Shown in pieces: positions 6,920 through 16,056 of a stretch of DNA of 24,077 nt (within the stretch, counting starts at the first letter, position 1; every line of letters begins with the position of its first letter). The notes under the pieces are model-generated. The model searched no databases, had not been told where the DNA came from, and saw only the letters and a program-made list of their open reading frames with translations. Location: NCBI GenBank assembly GCA_016297325.1, contig JAEDGW010000029.1:1-24077 (forward strand), read 5' to 3'. The position numbers and the translations under genes are program-made. The stretch comes from Coprococcus sp. GTDB lineage: Bacteria > Bacillota > Clostridia > Lachnospirales > Lachnospiraceae.

Positions 6920-8794
6920 ATGAATAAGATAGAGAAAGATATAATAGACAGATACGTAATGAAGCCGGACTGGAGGATCATGAGCCGGAGAGCAGATTTC
7001 AAGGCTATAGGAAATATATTTGGTGTGGATCCGGTGGTGGCGAGAGTCATAGTGAACCGGGGAATGTGTACGGAGCGGGATATAGACATGTACTTAAATG
7101 GCGACAGGGAGTTCCTGCATGATCCGGCGCTGATGAAAGATCTCCCGGAGGCCGGGCATATCATATATGAAAAACTTAAGGAGAACAAACATATCCGCAT
7201 CATATCAGATTACGATGTGGACGGCGTGAGTTCCAACTATATACTGCTTCTTGGAATGCGGCGCGTGTGGGCGAAGATCCACGGTGCAGATCCGGATGAA
7301 TGCGGTGTGGTGGACTACGATATACCGCACAGGATCCACGACGGATATGGAATAAATAAGAGGCTGATCGACGTGGCGGAAGAGGACGGAGTTGATACCA
7401 TAGTGACGTGTGACAATGGTATCGCTGCGCTGGAGCAGACGAGGTACGCAAAATCGCTTGGCATGACCGTCATCATCACGGATCACCATCAGATACCTTA
7501 TGAGGAGGATGAGGACGGCAAAAGGACATATATGCTGCCAAATGCCGATGCGGTCATAGACAACCAGAGGGCTGACTGCGAGTATCCGTTCAAAGGTCTG
7601 TGCGGTGCGGGCGTTGCCTGTAAACTTATCCAGTATCTATACAGGATAAGCGGTGTTGACGAGAGAGAAGTCCAGGATTTCTATGAGATCCTCGGCCTTG
7701 CGACAAATTGTGACATGATGGACCTTGTGGATGAGAACAGGGTCTATGTGAAATATGCACTTGCAAGCCTTAAAGACAGCAGGAACGCAGGACTGAACGC
7801 CTTGATGAAACTGAGTGGCAGGAGTGAGAAGAAGATATCTACATTTGATCTGGGATTCCTCATAGGCCCGTGTATAAATGCGGCGGGAAGACTTGGAGAT
7901 GCCAGGACAAGCCTGGAATTCCTGCTGGAGCGCGATCCCGTGGCGGCCGGAGAGAAGGCTGCGGAGCTGCTGGGAATCAATGAAGAGCGGAAAGCCATGA
8001 CAGAGGCGGGAGTCAGGCGTATAACTGACATGCTCGTAAAGAATACGGCAAATGGTGTCTTCGGGGATGAGGCCACGCTGGCTGACAGGGTGTTACTTGC
8101 CTATATACCTGATATACATGAGAGCGTGGTGGGCATAATCGCAAGCAGACTCAAGGAGGCCTACAGCCGCCCTGTCATGGTATTTACCGACGGCGAAGGT
8201 GAGGGGATACTTAAAGGATCCGGCAGATCTGTGGAGAGTTACAACATGTTTGAAGAACTCAGCAAGGTGAGGGATATGTTCACGGCATTTGGCGGTCATG
8301 CAATGGCTGCGGGTTTTTCCATAAAGAAGGAGAATCTGGCTCTTTTGCGGAGAAGGCTGAATGAGAATTCGGAGCTTACGGATGAGGATATCACGCCAAA
8401 GCTCATGATAGATGTGCCTATGCCGCTGTGGTACAACAGCATAGAGCTCACGGAGCAGCTTGAAAGGCTCGAGCCATACGGAAAAGGAAACCGCAGACCG
8501 CTGTTTGCACAGGCGGATGTGTCAGTGATAAGGGCTCAGATACTTGGCAAAAACAGGAATCTTTTGAAGCTCACTCTGGATATGGGGGATGGAAGAAGCA
8601 TAGATGCGATAAATTTTGAGCCGGATGAGTTCGTGAATAACATAAAACAGTGGTTTGGCGAGGATGAATGTGTTAAAATATTAGATGGTCGGCCAAATGA
8701 AGCCCTGATCGATGTGGCATACTATCCACAGATCAACGAGTTCCGGGGACGTAGGAATCTCCAGGTGAAACTTGAATCCTACAGAAAGAGCTGA
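6920..8794 (+). CDS. recJ: Single-stranded-DNA-specific 5'-3' exonuclease RecJ
   Basis: A 624-residue DHH-family phosphoesterase. Motif I is DYDVDG (97-102), CDNG (164-167) is motif II, and the family-naming DHH is at 188-190. A DHHA1 nucleic-acid-binding domain follows, with the GHAMAAGFSI motif near residue 457, and a C-terminal RecJ OB-like region (about 500-620). RecJ degrades single-stranded DNA 5' to 3' in recombination and mismatch and base-excision repair, using manganese or magnesium in the cytoplasm. It is longer than the E. coli enzyme (577 residues), within the range of Firmicute proteins. Start by GGAGATGAAGAG upstream. The order recJ-apt-rel is also known in Bacillus subtilis, where secDF too lies close by. 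Confidence 0.92.
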   Translation: MNKIEKDIIDRYVMKPDWRIMSRRADFKAIGNIFGVDPVVARVIVNRGMCTERDIDMYLNGDREFLHDPALMKDLPEAGHIIYEKLKENKHIRIISDYDVDGVSSNYILLLGMRRVWAKIHGADPDECGVVDYDIPHRIHDGYGINKRLIDVAEEDGVDTIVTCDNGIAALEQTRYAKSLGMTVIITDHHQIPYEEDEDGKRTYMLPNADAVIDNQRADCEYPFKGLCGAGVACKLIQYLYRISGVDEREVQDFYEILGLATNCDMMDLVDENRVYVKYALASLKDSRNAGLNALMKLSGRSEKKISTFDLGFLIGPCINAAGRLGDARTSLEFLLERDPVAAGEKAAELLGINEERKAMTEAGVRRITDMLVKNTANGVFGDEATLADRVLLAYIPDIHESVVGIIASRLKEAYSRPVMVFTDGEGEGILKGSGRSVESYNMFEELSKVRDMFTAFGGHAMAAGFSIKKENLALLRRRLNENSELTDEDITPKLMIDVPMPLWYNSIELTEQLERLEPYGKGNRRPLFAQADVSVIRAQILGKNRNLLKLTLDMGDGRSIDAINFEPDEFVNNIKQWFGEDECVKILDGRPNEALIDVAYYPQINEFRGRRNLQVKLESYRKS

Positions 8795-8858
8795 CACTAA
8801 AAAACTAAAGATATAATGTACCTATGGGATAAAATGATATTGTGAGGAGGAAACGCTG

Positions 8859-9383
8859 ATGAGCGAAGTAGAGAAGTATATCAAGAGTATTCCGGATTTT
8901 CCACAGCCGGGGATCATATTCAGGGATGTGACCAGTGTCACAGAAGACCCGGAGGGAATGAAGCTTGCCATAGACGAGATGGACAAGCTGCTTGATGGTG
9001 TTGACTATGATGTGATAGCAGGTGCTGAGTCGAGAGGATTTATATTTGGCGCACCGCTTGCTTATAAGAACAACAAGGGACTTGTGCTTGTGAGAAAGAA
9101 GGGCAAGCTTCCAAGAGAGACCGTGGAGATGTCATATGACCTTGAGTACGGACAGGCTACCATCGAGATACACAAGGATTCTATAAAGCCGGGTGAGAAG
9201 GTTGTTCTTGTGGACGATCTCATCGCTACAGGTGGAACCATAGAGGCTGCTGCAAAGCTCATAGAGAGCCTGGGCGGAATAGTAGTGAAGATGGTATTCC
9301 TTATAGAACTCACAGATCTCAAAGGACGTGAGAGACTTTCAAAGTATGACGTGGCTTCGGTCGTACAGTTTGATGGAGAATAA
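8859..9383 (+). CDS. apt: Adenine phosphoribosyltransferase
   Basis: A 174-residue type I phosphoribosyltransferase. The N-terminal PDFPQPGIIFRDVT (12-25) is the adenine-side signature, AGAESRGFIFG (54-64) is conserved in Apt, and VVLVDDLIATGGT (115-127) is the PRPP-binding loop. It salvages adenine with PRPP to give AMP in the cytoplasm. Length matches the family (about 170-180). GAGGAGG lies 7-8 bases before the ATG. It follows recJ by 64 bases and precedes rel by 35, so the three are probably one operon. A TATAAT at 8812-8817 hints at an extra promoter, but no good -35 box is found at the right distance. Confidence 0.97.
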   Translation: MSEVEKYIKSIPDFPQPGIIFRDVTSVTEDPEGMKLAIDEMDKLLDGVDYDVIAGAESRGFIFGAPLAYKNNKGLVLVRKKGKLPRETVEMSYDLEYGQATIEIHKDSIKPGEKVVLVDDLIATGGTIEAAAKLIESLGGIVVKMVFLIELTDLKGRERLSKYDVASVVQFDGE

Positions 9384-9418
9384 TTAACTCAGAATTTAGC
9401 AGGAAGCGTGGTGATCAT

Positions 9419-11863
9419 ATGGGAGAGACAATTGACAAGACTCAGAACAATATAGTAGCCGAGGAGACCAAAAGGGCGGCCGAGGCGGGAGTTGTTACTT
9501 CGGAACAGGCGACAAAGGATGGAATAGCAGCTATTGAGAAGGCTCTTGCCGAGGGCAAAAAAGTGCCTCAGAATGAGCTTATGAAGATAGAAGAGCAGAC
9601 AAACAGACAGGTAAAGGCGAAGAGAGAGATCGATCTGTCCACACCTGCGGACTTTACACCTCCGGAGGATCTGTACAAGGAGCTCATATCAAGGATACTC
9701 ACATATCACCCGTCTGCTGATATTTCGATGATAGAGAAGGCGTATAAGGTTGCTGATGCGGCGCACAAGGGACAGAAGAGAAAGTCCGGTGAACCATATA
9801 TCATGCATCCGTTGAATGTCGCTATCATTCTGGCAGAGCTGGAGCTTGATAAAGAGACGATCGTTGCGGGTATCCTGCATGATGTAGTGGAAGACACAGT
9901 TATGACATCTGAGGAGATCGCTTCGGAGTTCTCTGAGGAGGTTGCTTTTCTGGTAGATGGTGTCACAAAGCTTACACAGCTCAAGATGACCACGGACAAG
10001 ATAGAGGTTCAGGCAGAGAATCTCCGTAAGATGTTCCTGTCTATGGCAAAGGATATCAGAGTCATACTGATAAAGCTTGCCGACAGACTTCACAACCTCA
10101 GAACTCTCCAGTACCAGTCTCCTGAGAAGCAGATCGAGAAGGCCAGAGAGACCATGGATATATATGCGCCTATCGCTCACCGTCTTGGTATCAGCAAGAT
10201 AAAGGTTGAGCTGGATGATCTGTCCATGATGTACCTCATGCCTGAGGTGTACAAGGATCTCAAGGCTCAGATAGATGAGAAGCTGACGGAGAGAGACGCC
10301 TACATCAAGAGGATAGTTGCGGATGTGAAGAAGCATATCGACAACGCAGGACTTGAGGCGGAGATTGACGGAAGAGTCAAGCATTTCTTCAGTATATATA
10401 AGAAGATGAAGAACCAGAACAAGACTCTGGATCAGATATATGATATATTTGCGGTCCGCATAAAGGTGAATACGGTCAGGGACTGCTATTCTGCACTGGG
10501 TATCATACATGAGATGTACAAGCCTATCCCGGGCAGATTCAAGGACTATATAGCTATGCCTAAGTCCAATATGTATCAGTCACTCCACACCACTTTGATC
10601 GGTCCTGAGGGACAGCCATTTGAGATTCAGATCAGAACCTATGAGATGCACAGGACTGCTGAATACGGTATCGCAGCCCACTGGAAATACAAGGAGAACA
10701 TATCCGGAACTGTCATGCAGAAGGAGGAGGAGAAGCTCTCATGGCTTCGCCAGATACTTGAGTGGCAGAGAGATACGGATGACAACAAGGAGTTCATGAG
10801 TTTCGTCAAGACTGATCTCGACCTCTTTGCAGAGCAGGTATACTGTTTCACCCCTGCAGGAGATGTCAAGAACCTGCCGAGCGGTTCAACTCCTATAGAT
10901 TTTGCATACGCCATTCATACTGCCGTGGGCAACAAGATGGTGGGAGCAAGGATAAATGGACGACAGGTGCCTATAGATACGAAGCTGAACAATGGAGACC
11001 GTGTGGAGATCATCACATCACAGAACTCCACAGGCCCAAGCCGTGACTGGCTGAACATCGTCAAGAGCACACAGGCGAAGACGAAGATCAACCAGTGGTT
11101 CAAGCATCAGTTCAAGGATGAGAATATCAGCCGTGGCAAGGAACTTATACTCAACTACTGCAAGTCCAAGGGAATCGACTACAGCATGTATTCAAAGCCT
11201 GAGTATCAGGAGAAGATATACAAGAAGTACAATTTCCAGGATTGGGATTCCATAGTTGCAGCGGTTGGACACGGCGGCATCAAAGAGGGCCAGATCGTGA
11301 ACAGGCTTGTGGATGAGTACAACAAAGACCACAAACCACAGGTTGCATCCAACGAGGAAGTCCTTGATGAATTTGCTGTGAAGAAGAACCATGGCAACCA
11401 CATGAACAAGGGTGGAATCATAGTAAACGGAATAGATGACGTTGCGGTCAGATTTTCCAAATGCTGTTCCCCTGTTCCGGGTGATGAGATCATCGGATTT
11501 ATCACAAGGGGAAGAGGTGTGTCCATACACAGGACAGACTGCGTCAATGTGCTGTGCATGAGCGAGGCTGACAGGGCGAGAGTCATCGAGGCCGAGTGGA
11601 AGGACGATGCGGTTGCATCGAACACCTACATGACGGAGATAAATATATATGCCGATGACAGGAATGGCATACTGTTTGATATAACGAAGATACTCAGCGA
11701 GGCGAATATCAATGTGAACAGTATCAACAGCCGTACAAGCAAGCAGGGTAAGGCTACGATCACCATTTCATTTGCGATCAAGTCAAAGGAGCAGCTTAAC
11801 ACGATCATCGCAAAGATAAGGAACGTTGATAATATCATTGATATAGAGAGAACCACAGGCTGA
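9419..11863 (+). CDS. rel: Bifunctional (p)ppGpp synthetase/hydrolase, long Rel
   Basis: An 814-residue RelA/SpoT homologue controlling the stringent response. The N-terminal hydrolase HD domain (about 100-265) has RKSGEPYIMHP (121-131) and the HD pair at H154-D155 in GILHDVVEDT, so ppGpp hydrolysis should be active. The synthetase domain (about 300-430) includes GRVKHFFSIYKKM and DIFAVRI. The regulatory half has a TGS domain (about 470-535), a Cys/His element with KCCSPVPGD (about residue 680) and a C-terminal ACT domain (about 735-814). Length exceeds the usual 720-750 because of about 80 charged residues before the HD domain, with no recognised motif. The ATG at 9419 has only a modest ribosome site (AGGAAG 12 bases away), but the frame is open from there; a later start remains possible. 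Confidence 0.96.
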   Translation: MGETIDKTQNNIVAEETKRAAEAGVVTSEQATKDGIAAIEKALAEGKKVPQNELMKIEEQTNRQVKAKREIDLSTPADFTPPEDLYKELISRILTYHPSADISMIEKAYKVADAAHKGQKRKSGEPYIMHPLNVAIILAELELDKETIVAGILHDVVEDTVMTSEEIASEFSEEVAFLVDGVTKLTQLKMTTDKIEVQAENLRKMFLSMAKDIRVILIKLADRLHNLRTLQYQSPEKQIEKARETMDIYAPIAHRLGISKIKVELDDLSMMYLMPEVYKDLKAQIDEKLTERDAYIKRIVADVKKHIDNAGLEAEIDGRVKHFFSIYKKMKNQNKTLDQIYDIFAVRIKVNTVRDCYSALGIIHEMYKPIPGRFKDYIAMPKSNMYQSLHTTLIGPEGQPFEIQIRTYEMHRTAEYGIAAHWKYKENISGTVMQKEEEKLSWLRQILEWQRDTDDNKEFMSFVKTDLDLFAEQVYCFTPAGDVKNLPSGSTPIDFAYAIHTAVGNKMVGARINGRQVPIDTKLNNGDRVEIITSQNSTGPSRDWLNIVKSTQAKTKINQWFKHQFKDENISRGKELILNYCKSKGIDYSMYSKPEYQEKIYKKYNFQDWDSIVAAVGHGGIKEGQIVNRLVDEYNKDHKPQVASNEEVLDEFAVKKNHGNHMNKGGIIVNGIDDVAVRFSKCCSPVPGDEIIGFITRGRGVSIHRTDCVNVLCMSEADRARVIEAEWKDDAVASNTYMTEINIYADDRNGILFDITKILSEANINVNSINSRTSKQGKATITISFAIKSKEQLNTIIAKIRNVDNIIDIERTTG

Positions 11864-11916
11864 TAGTTGTATGGCCTTTGCTGTATGATGTGAAAGTAAG
11901 TAGGAGATGAGAGTTG

Positions 11917-13200
11917 ATGAAGACATATATGAAAAGATATCTGGCTATGCTGATGGCATGTGTGCTGTTTATGGGGAGTATGTACGGTGGAGGAGGTGCA
12001 GTGAGAGCTGCAGCCGCTGATCCGGCAAGATCAGCAGGCCGTGTTGCCACAGCAACGGATCCATCAGTGCCGAAGAATCTGGGACACCTTACGGCTGTTC
12101 CTGTGTCAGCATCTTCGGTGAAGCTCACATGGGACAAATGTGAGCAGGCGGATGTGTACAGAGTATATGTATATGATTCAGCAAAGAAGAAATATATAAG
12201 AAACGGCAGTACAAAGTCTGCGGTTTACACGGTCAGCAGGCTTGCTGCGTCCGGCAGCAGTTACACATTTGCCGTGCAGGGACTTGCGGTGTCCGGCGGA
12301 AAGTATGTGGAGACTACAAAGCTTACCACAGTGACTGCAAAGACTCTTCCTGGCAAGGTGAAGGTGTCTGATCTGGGCGTGTATATGACAAGCGCCGTGT
12401 ATCTTACGTGGAGTGCAGTAAAGGGGGCCGACAGATATCAGGTGTACCGTTACAGCAAGACATATAAGAGATGGGTGAAGATCGCCGAGACAGATAAGCT
12501 GGTCTACAAGAATGACGGGCTTACCGCTGCAACCGGATATTCATACATGGTAAGAGCCGTGATGAAGTATGGCGGACAGACATACACAGGAGATTTCTCC
12601 TCTGTGCTCAGAACTGCAACTGTGCCGAGGTCGGTTTCGGATGCGGTGTACTATGAGAGAAAAGAATGGAAGCGTTCATCAGCGGGCGATTACAGACCGG
12701 TCTGGTATGATGAGGATTTTGACGGAATCCGGGGATACAGGCTTGAACTTAAAAGGTCAAATGGGGCAGCCGGATATGCCATCTACTATCAGGACGTGAA
12801 GAACGGCTCTCAGCCTGATGTGCGCAGGGCGAGACTGCTTACATACACTAAAAATACAACTATGTCACTTCGCAGAACGACCCGCAAGGGATATGAGAGG
12901 ATGTTCTGGGTCAGTGAGTATGTGTCTTATGGCGGTAAGATATTTGTCAATCCGTCAAAGATCCCTGTGACATATGAAGGCGATATAGATATCTACTTGA
13001 ACAGCAGGGGAAAAACTGTGGAGATTAAGAAAAAGATATATGGCGCCGCTGACAATCAGTTATCAGAGATACGGTATTATACAGCGGGCGGTGCACTTAA
13101 GAAATACAGCGTGTACGTGTACAACAGCAGGGATTTTGTATCCAGGGTCAACACGTACAACAGCAAGGGCAGATTGATCAAAGTAGAAAAGTGGAGATGA
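11917..13200 (+). CDS. Secreted fibronectin type III repeat protein
   Basis: A 427-residue exported protein. The N-terminus (MKTYMKRYLAMLMACVLFMG...) has basic residues, a hydrophobic core and an AVRAAAA cleavage-like site near residue 33, a Sec signal peptide. Two Fn3 modules follow (about 50-140 and 145-235), each with the LTW and Y.V Y patterns typical of gut Clostridia surface proteins. The remaining part (about 240-427) is rich in Tyr, Lys and Arg and ends with YYTAGGALKKY and NTYNSKGRLIK, short units like text-repeat surface proteins. There is no sortase signal, lipobox or membrane anchor, so it is either free or held non-covalently. An alternative TTG start lies one codon upstream at 11914. 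Its place inside the rel-hemZ block is unusual; function unknown. Confidence 0.75.
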   Translation: MKTYMKRYLAMLMACVLFMGSMYGGGGAVRAAAADPARSAGRVATATDPSVPKNLGHLTAVPVSASSVKLTWDKCEQADVYRVYVYDSAKKKYIRNGSTKSAVYTVSRLAASGSSYTFAVQGLAVSGGKYVETTKLTTVTAKTLPGKVKVSDLGVYMTSAVYLTWSAVKGADRYQVYRYSKTYKRWVKIAETDKLVYKNDGLTAATGYSYMVRAVMKYGGQTYTGDFSSVLRTATVPRSVSDAVYYERKEWKRSSAGDYRPVWYDEDFDGIRGYRLELKRSNGAAGYAIYYQDVKNGSQPDVRRARLLTYTKNTTMSLRRTTRKGYERMFWVSEYVSYGGKIFVNPSKIPVTYEGDIDIYLNSRGKTVEIKKKIYGAADNQLSEIRYYTAGGALKKYSVYVYNSRDFVSRVNTYNSKGRLIKVEKWR

Positions 13201-13222
13201 CGGCGGTTATCCGGAGGTATAT

Positions 13223-13867
13223 ATGGCAAAATTAAAAGTTATCGCGAATGAACTCGGAGGTTTTCAGACCAATTGTTATATAGTTGCAAATGAGGATACA
13301 AAAGAGGCTATAGTGATAGATCCGTCCTGGAATGCGGAGTTTATCAAGGGCAAATTGGACTCGGAGGGTCTTAGGTGTGTGGGAATATATCTGACACACG
13401 GCCATATAGATCATATGGCGGCTATGGATGAGCTCAAAGCCCTGACCGGAGTTCCTACATATGCATCTGAGGATGAGGAAGAAGTCCTTGGCAGCAGCAA
13501 GGCGAATCTTTCGGCCATGATGACTTCTGTATTCGGCAAAGTAGTTGAGACGTCTGCGGATAACTATCTGGCGGACGGCGATGTGAGGAAGGTGCTTGGA
13601 ACGGAGATGAAGTGCATCAGTGTTCCGGGACATACCAGAGGCGGAATGTGCTATTATTTTGCAGATGAGCATATTCTGTTTTCAGGGGATACACTTTTTA
13701 AGTACAGTGTCGGAAGGTCGGATTTCCCTACCGGGGATGAGAGGGCACTTCTGGAGAATATACGTGAGAAGCTCTTTGTTCTTCCAGACGAGACGGTTGT
13801 CTATCCGGGACACAACGGAGTTACCCAGATTGGTAAAGAGAAGAAGATGAATCCGTTCTTTAGCTAG
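13223..13867 (+). CDS. MBL-fold metallo-hydrolase, glyoxalase II-like
   Basis: A 214-residue metallo-beta-lactamase-fold hydrolase. The zinc-binding motif HGHIDH is complete (H59, H61, D63, H64), with further ligands H137 (VPGHTRGG), D156 (FSGDTLF) and H197 (YPGHNG). The FSGDTLFKYSVGRSDFPTGD stretch is typical of the small glyoxalase II-like branch that hydrolyses thioesters such as hydroxyacyl-glutathione; the natural substrate here is unknown, since most Clostridia lack glutathione. It starts 22 bases after the Fn3 gene with a GGAGGT site and ends 18 bases before hemZ. The rel-MBL-hemZ order is conserved in many Clostridia. Confidence 0.88.
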   Translation: MAKLKVIANELGGFQTNCYIVANEDTKEAIVIDPSWNAEFIKGKLDSEGLRCVGIYLTHGHIDHMAAMDELKALTGVPTYASEDEEEVLGSSKANLSAMMTSVFGKVVETSADNYLADGDVRKVLGTEMKCISVPGHTRGGMCYYFADEHILFSGDTLFKYSVGRSDFPTGDERALLENIREKLFVLPDETVVYPGHNGVTQIGKEKKMNPFFS

Positions 13868-13885
13868 AGCGGATGATGGTGTGAT

Positions 13886-15397
13886 ATGATTTTACTTAGA
13901 CAGAACATAGAAGATTACAATAATGATTTCAGGGTGAGCCTTCAGGCATTCTACGGAGGCGAAAGGATCGTCATTCCTGAGATATTTGACAAAAAGCCGG
14001 AGCTTGCAGGCGAGGTTGACAAAGTGTTTGCGGCGGATGTGACGGATGATGGCATAGATATCCGTATGTACGAAGTGGCAGATGGTCTTGATGAGCTTAA
14101 AAGCCCTGTTTGCAGTACATATGTGGATGTGGCGGGAAACTGCCATGACAAGGCGGCTGTGAGGAATCCTTTAAAGCTTGCCATATATGAGATGCTTTCA
14201 GATTATACCGGCAGGAAGCTTCCGTGGGGATCACTCACAGGCATAAGACCCACCAAGATCGCAGTGGCGTGTATGGAAGAGGGACTGTCAGAAGATGATA
14301 TAGTGGCGCATTATCAGGAGGTGTACGGAACGTCCAGGGATAAGGCGGAGCTTGCGGTTGCTGTGGCAGGAAGAGAGAAGAAGATCATCGAATCAGTTGC
14401 CGAGGAGGATGAGTATTGTCTGTATATAGGAATACCGTTCTGTCCGACAAGGTGCCTGTACTGCTCATTTACTTCGTATCCGATAGCGGTTTACAGAGAT
14501 AAGGTAGACACATATCTGGATGCTCTTGAGCGTGAGATGAAGTATGTGGCAGATTCTTACAGGAACAAGCGGCTTATATCGGTATACGTGGGCGGTGGAA
14601 CGCCGTCTTCCATATCGGCAGAGCAGATGGACAGACTGTGCAGCATGATCCGGTACAACTTTGACATGAGCCGTGTCAGGGAGTTCACCATAGAGGCGGG
14701 ACGTCCGGACAGCACGACATTTGACAAGCTGGAAGTCATGAAGAGACATGGCGTAAGCCGTATAAGTATCAATCCACAGACCATGAATGACGAGACACTT
14801 AAGACGATAGGCAGATCCCACACCTCTGAGCAGACGGTCAGGGCTATGGAGTATGCGAGGAAGGCTGGATTTGACAATATCAACATGGATCTGATAGTGG
14901 GACTTCCGGGTGAGGATACCGCTGCGGTGGAGAGGACTCTTGACCAGATAAGGAAGCTGGCACCGGAGAGCCTTACGGTTCACACACTTGCCATCAAGAG
15001 GGCTGCGAACCTGAATATACAGATGGACAGATACAGGGATACGTTAAGGACTGATATAGACAGTCAGTTAGGTGCCGTGACAAATGCGGCGAGGGATCTT
15101 GGACTTTTCCCATACTATCTGTACAGACAGAAGAACATGACCGGCAATCTGGAAAATGTGGGTTATTCAAAGGATGGGCTTGAGTGCCTTTACAATATAC
15201 TGATCATGGAGGAGAGGACAGACATAGTCGGTCTGGGAGCCGGAAGTTCGTCTAAGCTTGTGGTCAGACCGGGACATGACGGAGTGACGGAAGGGACCCG
15301 TATAGACAGAATAGAGAATTGTAAGAGCGTTGATGATTATATTGCGCGTATTGATGAGATGATAGAGCGTAAGAAGGCGGGATTTATATGGGATTAG
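13886..15397 (+). CDS. hemZ: HemZ-type radical SAM protein (coproporphyrinogen dehydrogenase-like)
   Basis: A 503-residue radical SAM enzyme of the HemN/HemZ group. After an N-terminal domain of about 170 residues, typical of HemZ and absent from HemN, the cluster motif is CPTRCLYC (C186, C190, C193), followed by YVGGGTPSS (about 233-241), the SAM-binding Gly motif. HemN oxidises coproporphyrinogen III to protoporphyrinogen without oxygen. HemZ is a related Firmicute protein of less clear role, and a heme-poor anaerobe may use it otherwise. The ribosome site is weak (GGATGATGG). Its last 10 bases overlap the next gene, so translation of the two is probably coupled. Confidence 0.9.
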   Translation: MILLRQNIEDYNNDFRVSLQAFYGGERIVIPEIFDKKPELAGEVDKVFAADVTDDGIDIRMYEVADGLDELKSPVCSTYVDVAGNCHDKAAVRNPLKLAIYEMLSDYTGRKLPWGSLTGIRPTKIAVACMEEGLSEDDIVAHYQEVYGTSRDKAELAVAVAGREKKIIESVAEEDEYCLYIGIPFCPTRCLYCSFTSYPIAVYRDKVDTYLDALEREMKYVADSYRNKRLISVYVGGGTPSSISAEQMDRLCSMIRYNFDMSRVREFTIEAGRPDSTTFDKLEVMKRHGVSRISINPQTMNDETLKTIGRSHTSEQTVRAMEYARKAGFDNINMDLIVGLPGEDTAAVERTLDQIRKLAPESLTVHTLAIKRAANLNIQMDRYRDTLRTDIDSQLGAVTNAARDLGLFPYYLYRQKNMTGNLENVGYSKDGLECLYNILIMEERTDIVGLGAGSSSKLVVRPGHDGVTEGTRIDRIENCKSVDDYIARIDEMIERKKAGFIWD

Positions 15398-16002
15398 CAT
15401 CGGAAAGAGATGCAGAAGAATGCTATTCAGTTGATATGAACGATGCTGTGCGGCACGGAATGTGTGTCAGCATACTTGCATCTGAGCTGGCAAGAGAGCT
15501 GGGATGCGATGAGGCATTCATACACAAGGTTGCGGTGGCCGGTATGATTCACGATGTGGGCAAGCTTCAGGTGAGCCCGTACATCTATGGACGGCGGCGT
15601 GACACGATGAAGATAGAAGAGATGAGATATGTGAGGCTTCACGCAAAGCTTGGAGCGGAGATACTTATGCGAGAGGGCTACGATCAGGATATAGTGGATA
15701 TGGTTCATTACCACCATGAGAACTATGACGGCTCGGGGTATCCGTACAGGATGTGCGGAGATGAGATACCTCTCGGTGCCCGTATCATACGTGTGTGCGA
15801 TGTGTTCAGTGCATTAGTCAGCAACAGGCCGTACAGAAAGGCATTTGACGCAGATACAGCATTTGGCATGGTGATAGATGAGGTCAGGCATTTTGATATG
15901 AAGGTGTTCCTGGCGTTTCAGAGACTTATCAACACAACGGATGTGCTGGAGCGCGTGGATAAGGTGCTCCATGGAGATATACCGGGACTTGACGAAAAAT
16001 GA
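15388..16002 (+). CDS. Stand-alone HD-GYP domain protein, probable phosphodiesterase
   Basis: A 204-residue protein made almost only of an HD-GYP domain. The metal and active-site pattern is complete: H23, HDVGK (55-59), H85 in HAKLGAEIL, H109-H110-E111, DGSGYP (114-119), and VCDVFSALVSNRPYRKA (136-152). HD-GYP proteins with these residues commonly hydrolyse cyclic di-GMP or related cyclic dinucleotides in the cytoplasm; substrate choice cannot be read here. There is no receiver, PAS or membrane domain. The start is within the last codons of hemZ (10-base overlap), giving probable translational coupling. It lies between hemZ and aspS, where relatives often have hisS. Confidence 0.88.
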   Translation: MGLASERDAEECYSVDMNDAVRHGMCVSILASELARELGCDEAFIHKVAVAGMIHDVGKLQVSPYIYGRRRDTMKIEEMRYVRLHAKLGAEILMREGYDQDIVDMVHYHHENYDGSGYPYRMCGDEIPLGARIIRVCDVFSALVSNRPYRKAFDADTAFGMVIDEVRHFDMKVFLAFQRLINTTDVLERVDKVLHGDIPGLDEK

Positions 16003-16016
16003 AAAAAGTGTATAGT
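15989..16016 (+). promoter_or_regulatory. Sigma-A promoter of aspS inside the end of the HD-GYP gene
   Basis: TTGACG (15989-15994), 16 bases, TATAGT (16011-16016). The start point would be near 16023, leaving a leader of about 34 bases that contains TTAGGAGGAT. The leader is too short for a T-box. Confidence 0.65.
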
Positions 16017-16056
16017 GACATAAGGAAAGTTTTTAAATTTAGGAGGATAGCGTAAG

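Noticed and set aside
8791..8817. Promoter for apt (CTGACA and TATAAT)
   Set aside because: Spacing is only 15 bases; likely a chance -10-like box inside the recJ-apt gap.
9689..10510. 273-codon minus-strand frame inside rel
   Set aside because: Antisense to conserved catalytic domains of Rel; Leu/Ile/His-rich text without a family pattern.
16003..16056. T-box riboswitch ahead of aspS
   Set aside because: The leader is only about 34 bases from the predicted start, far too short for a T-box, and has no antiterminator.
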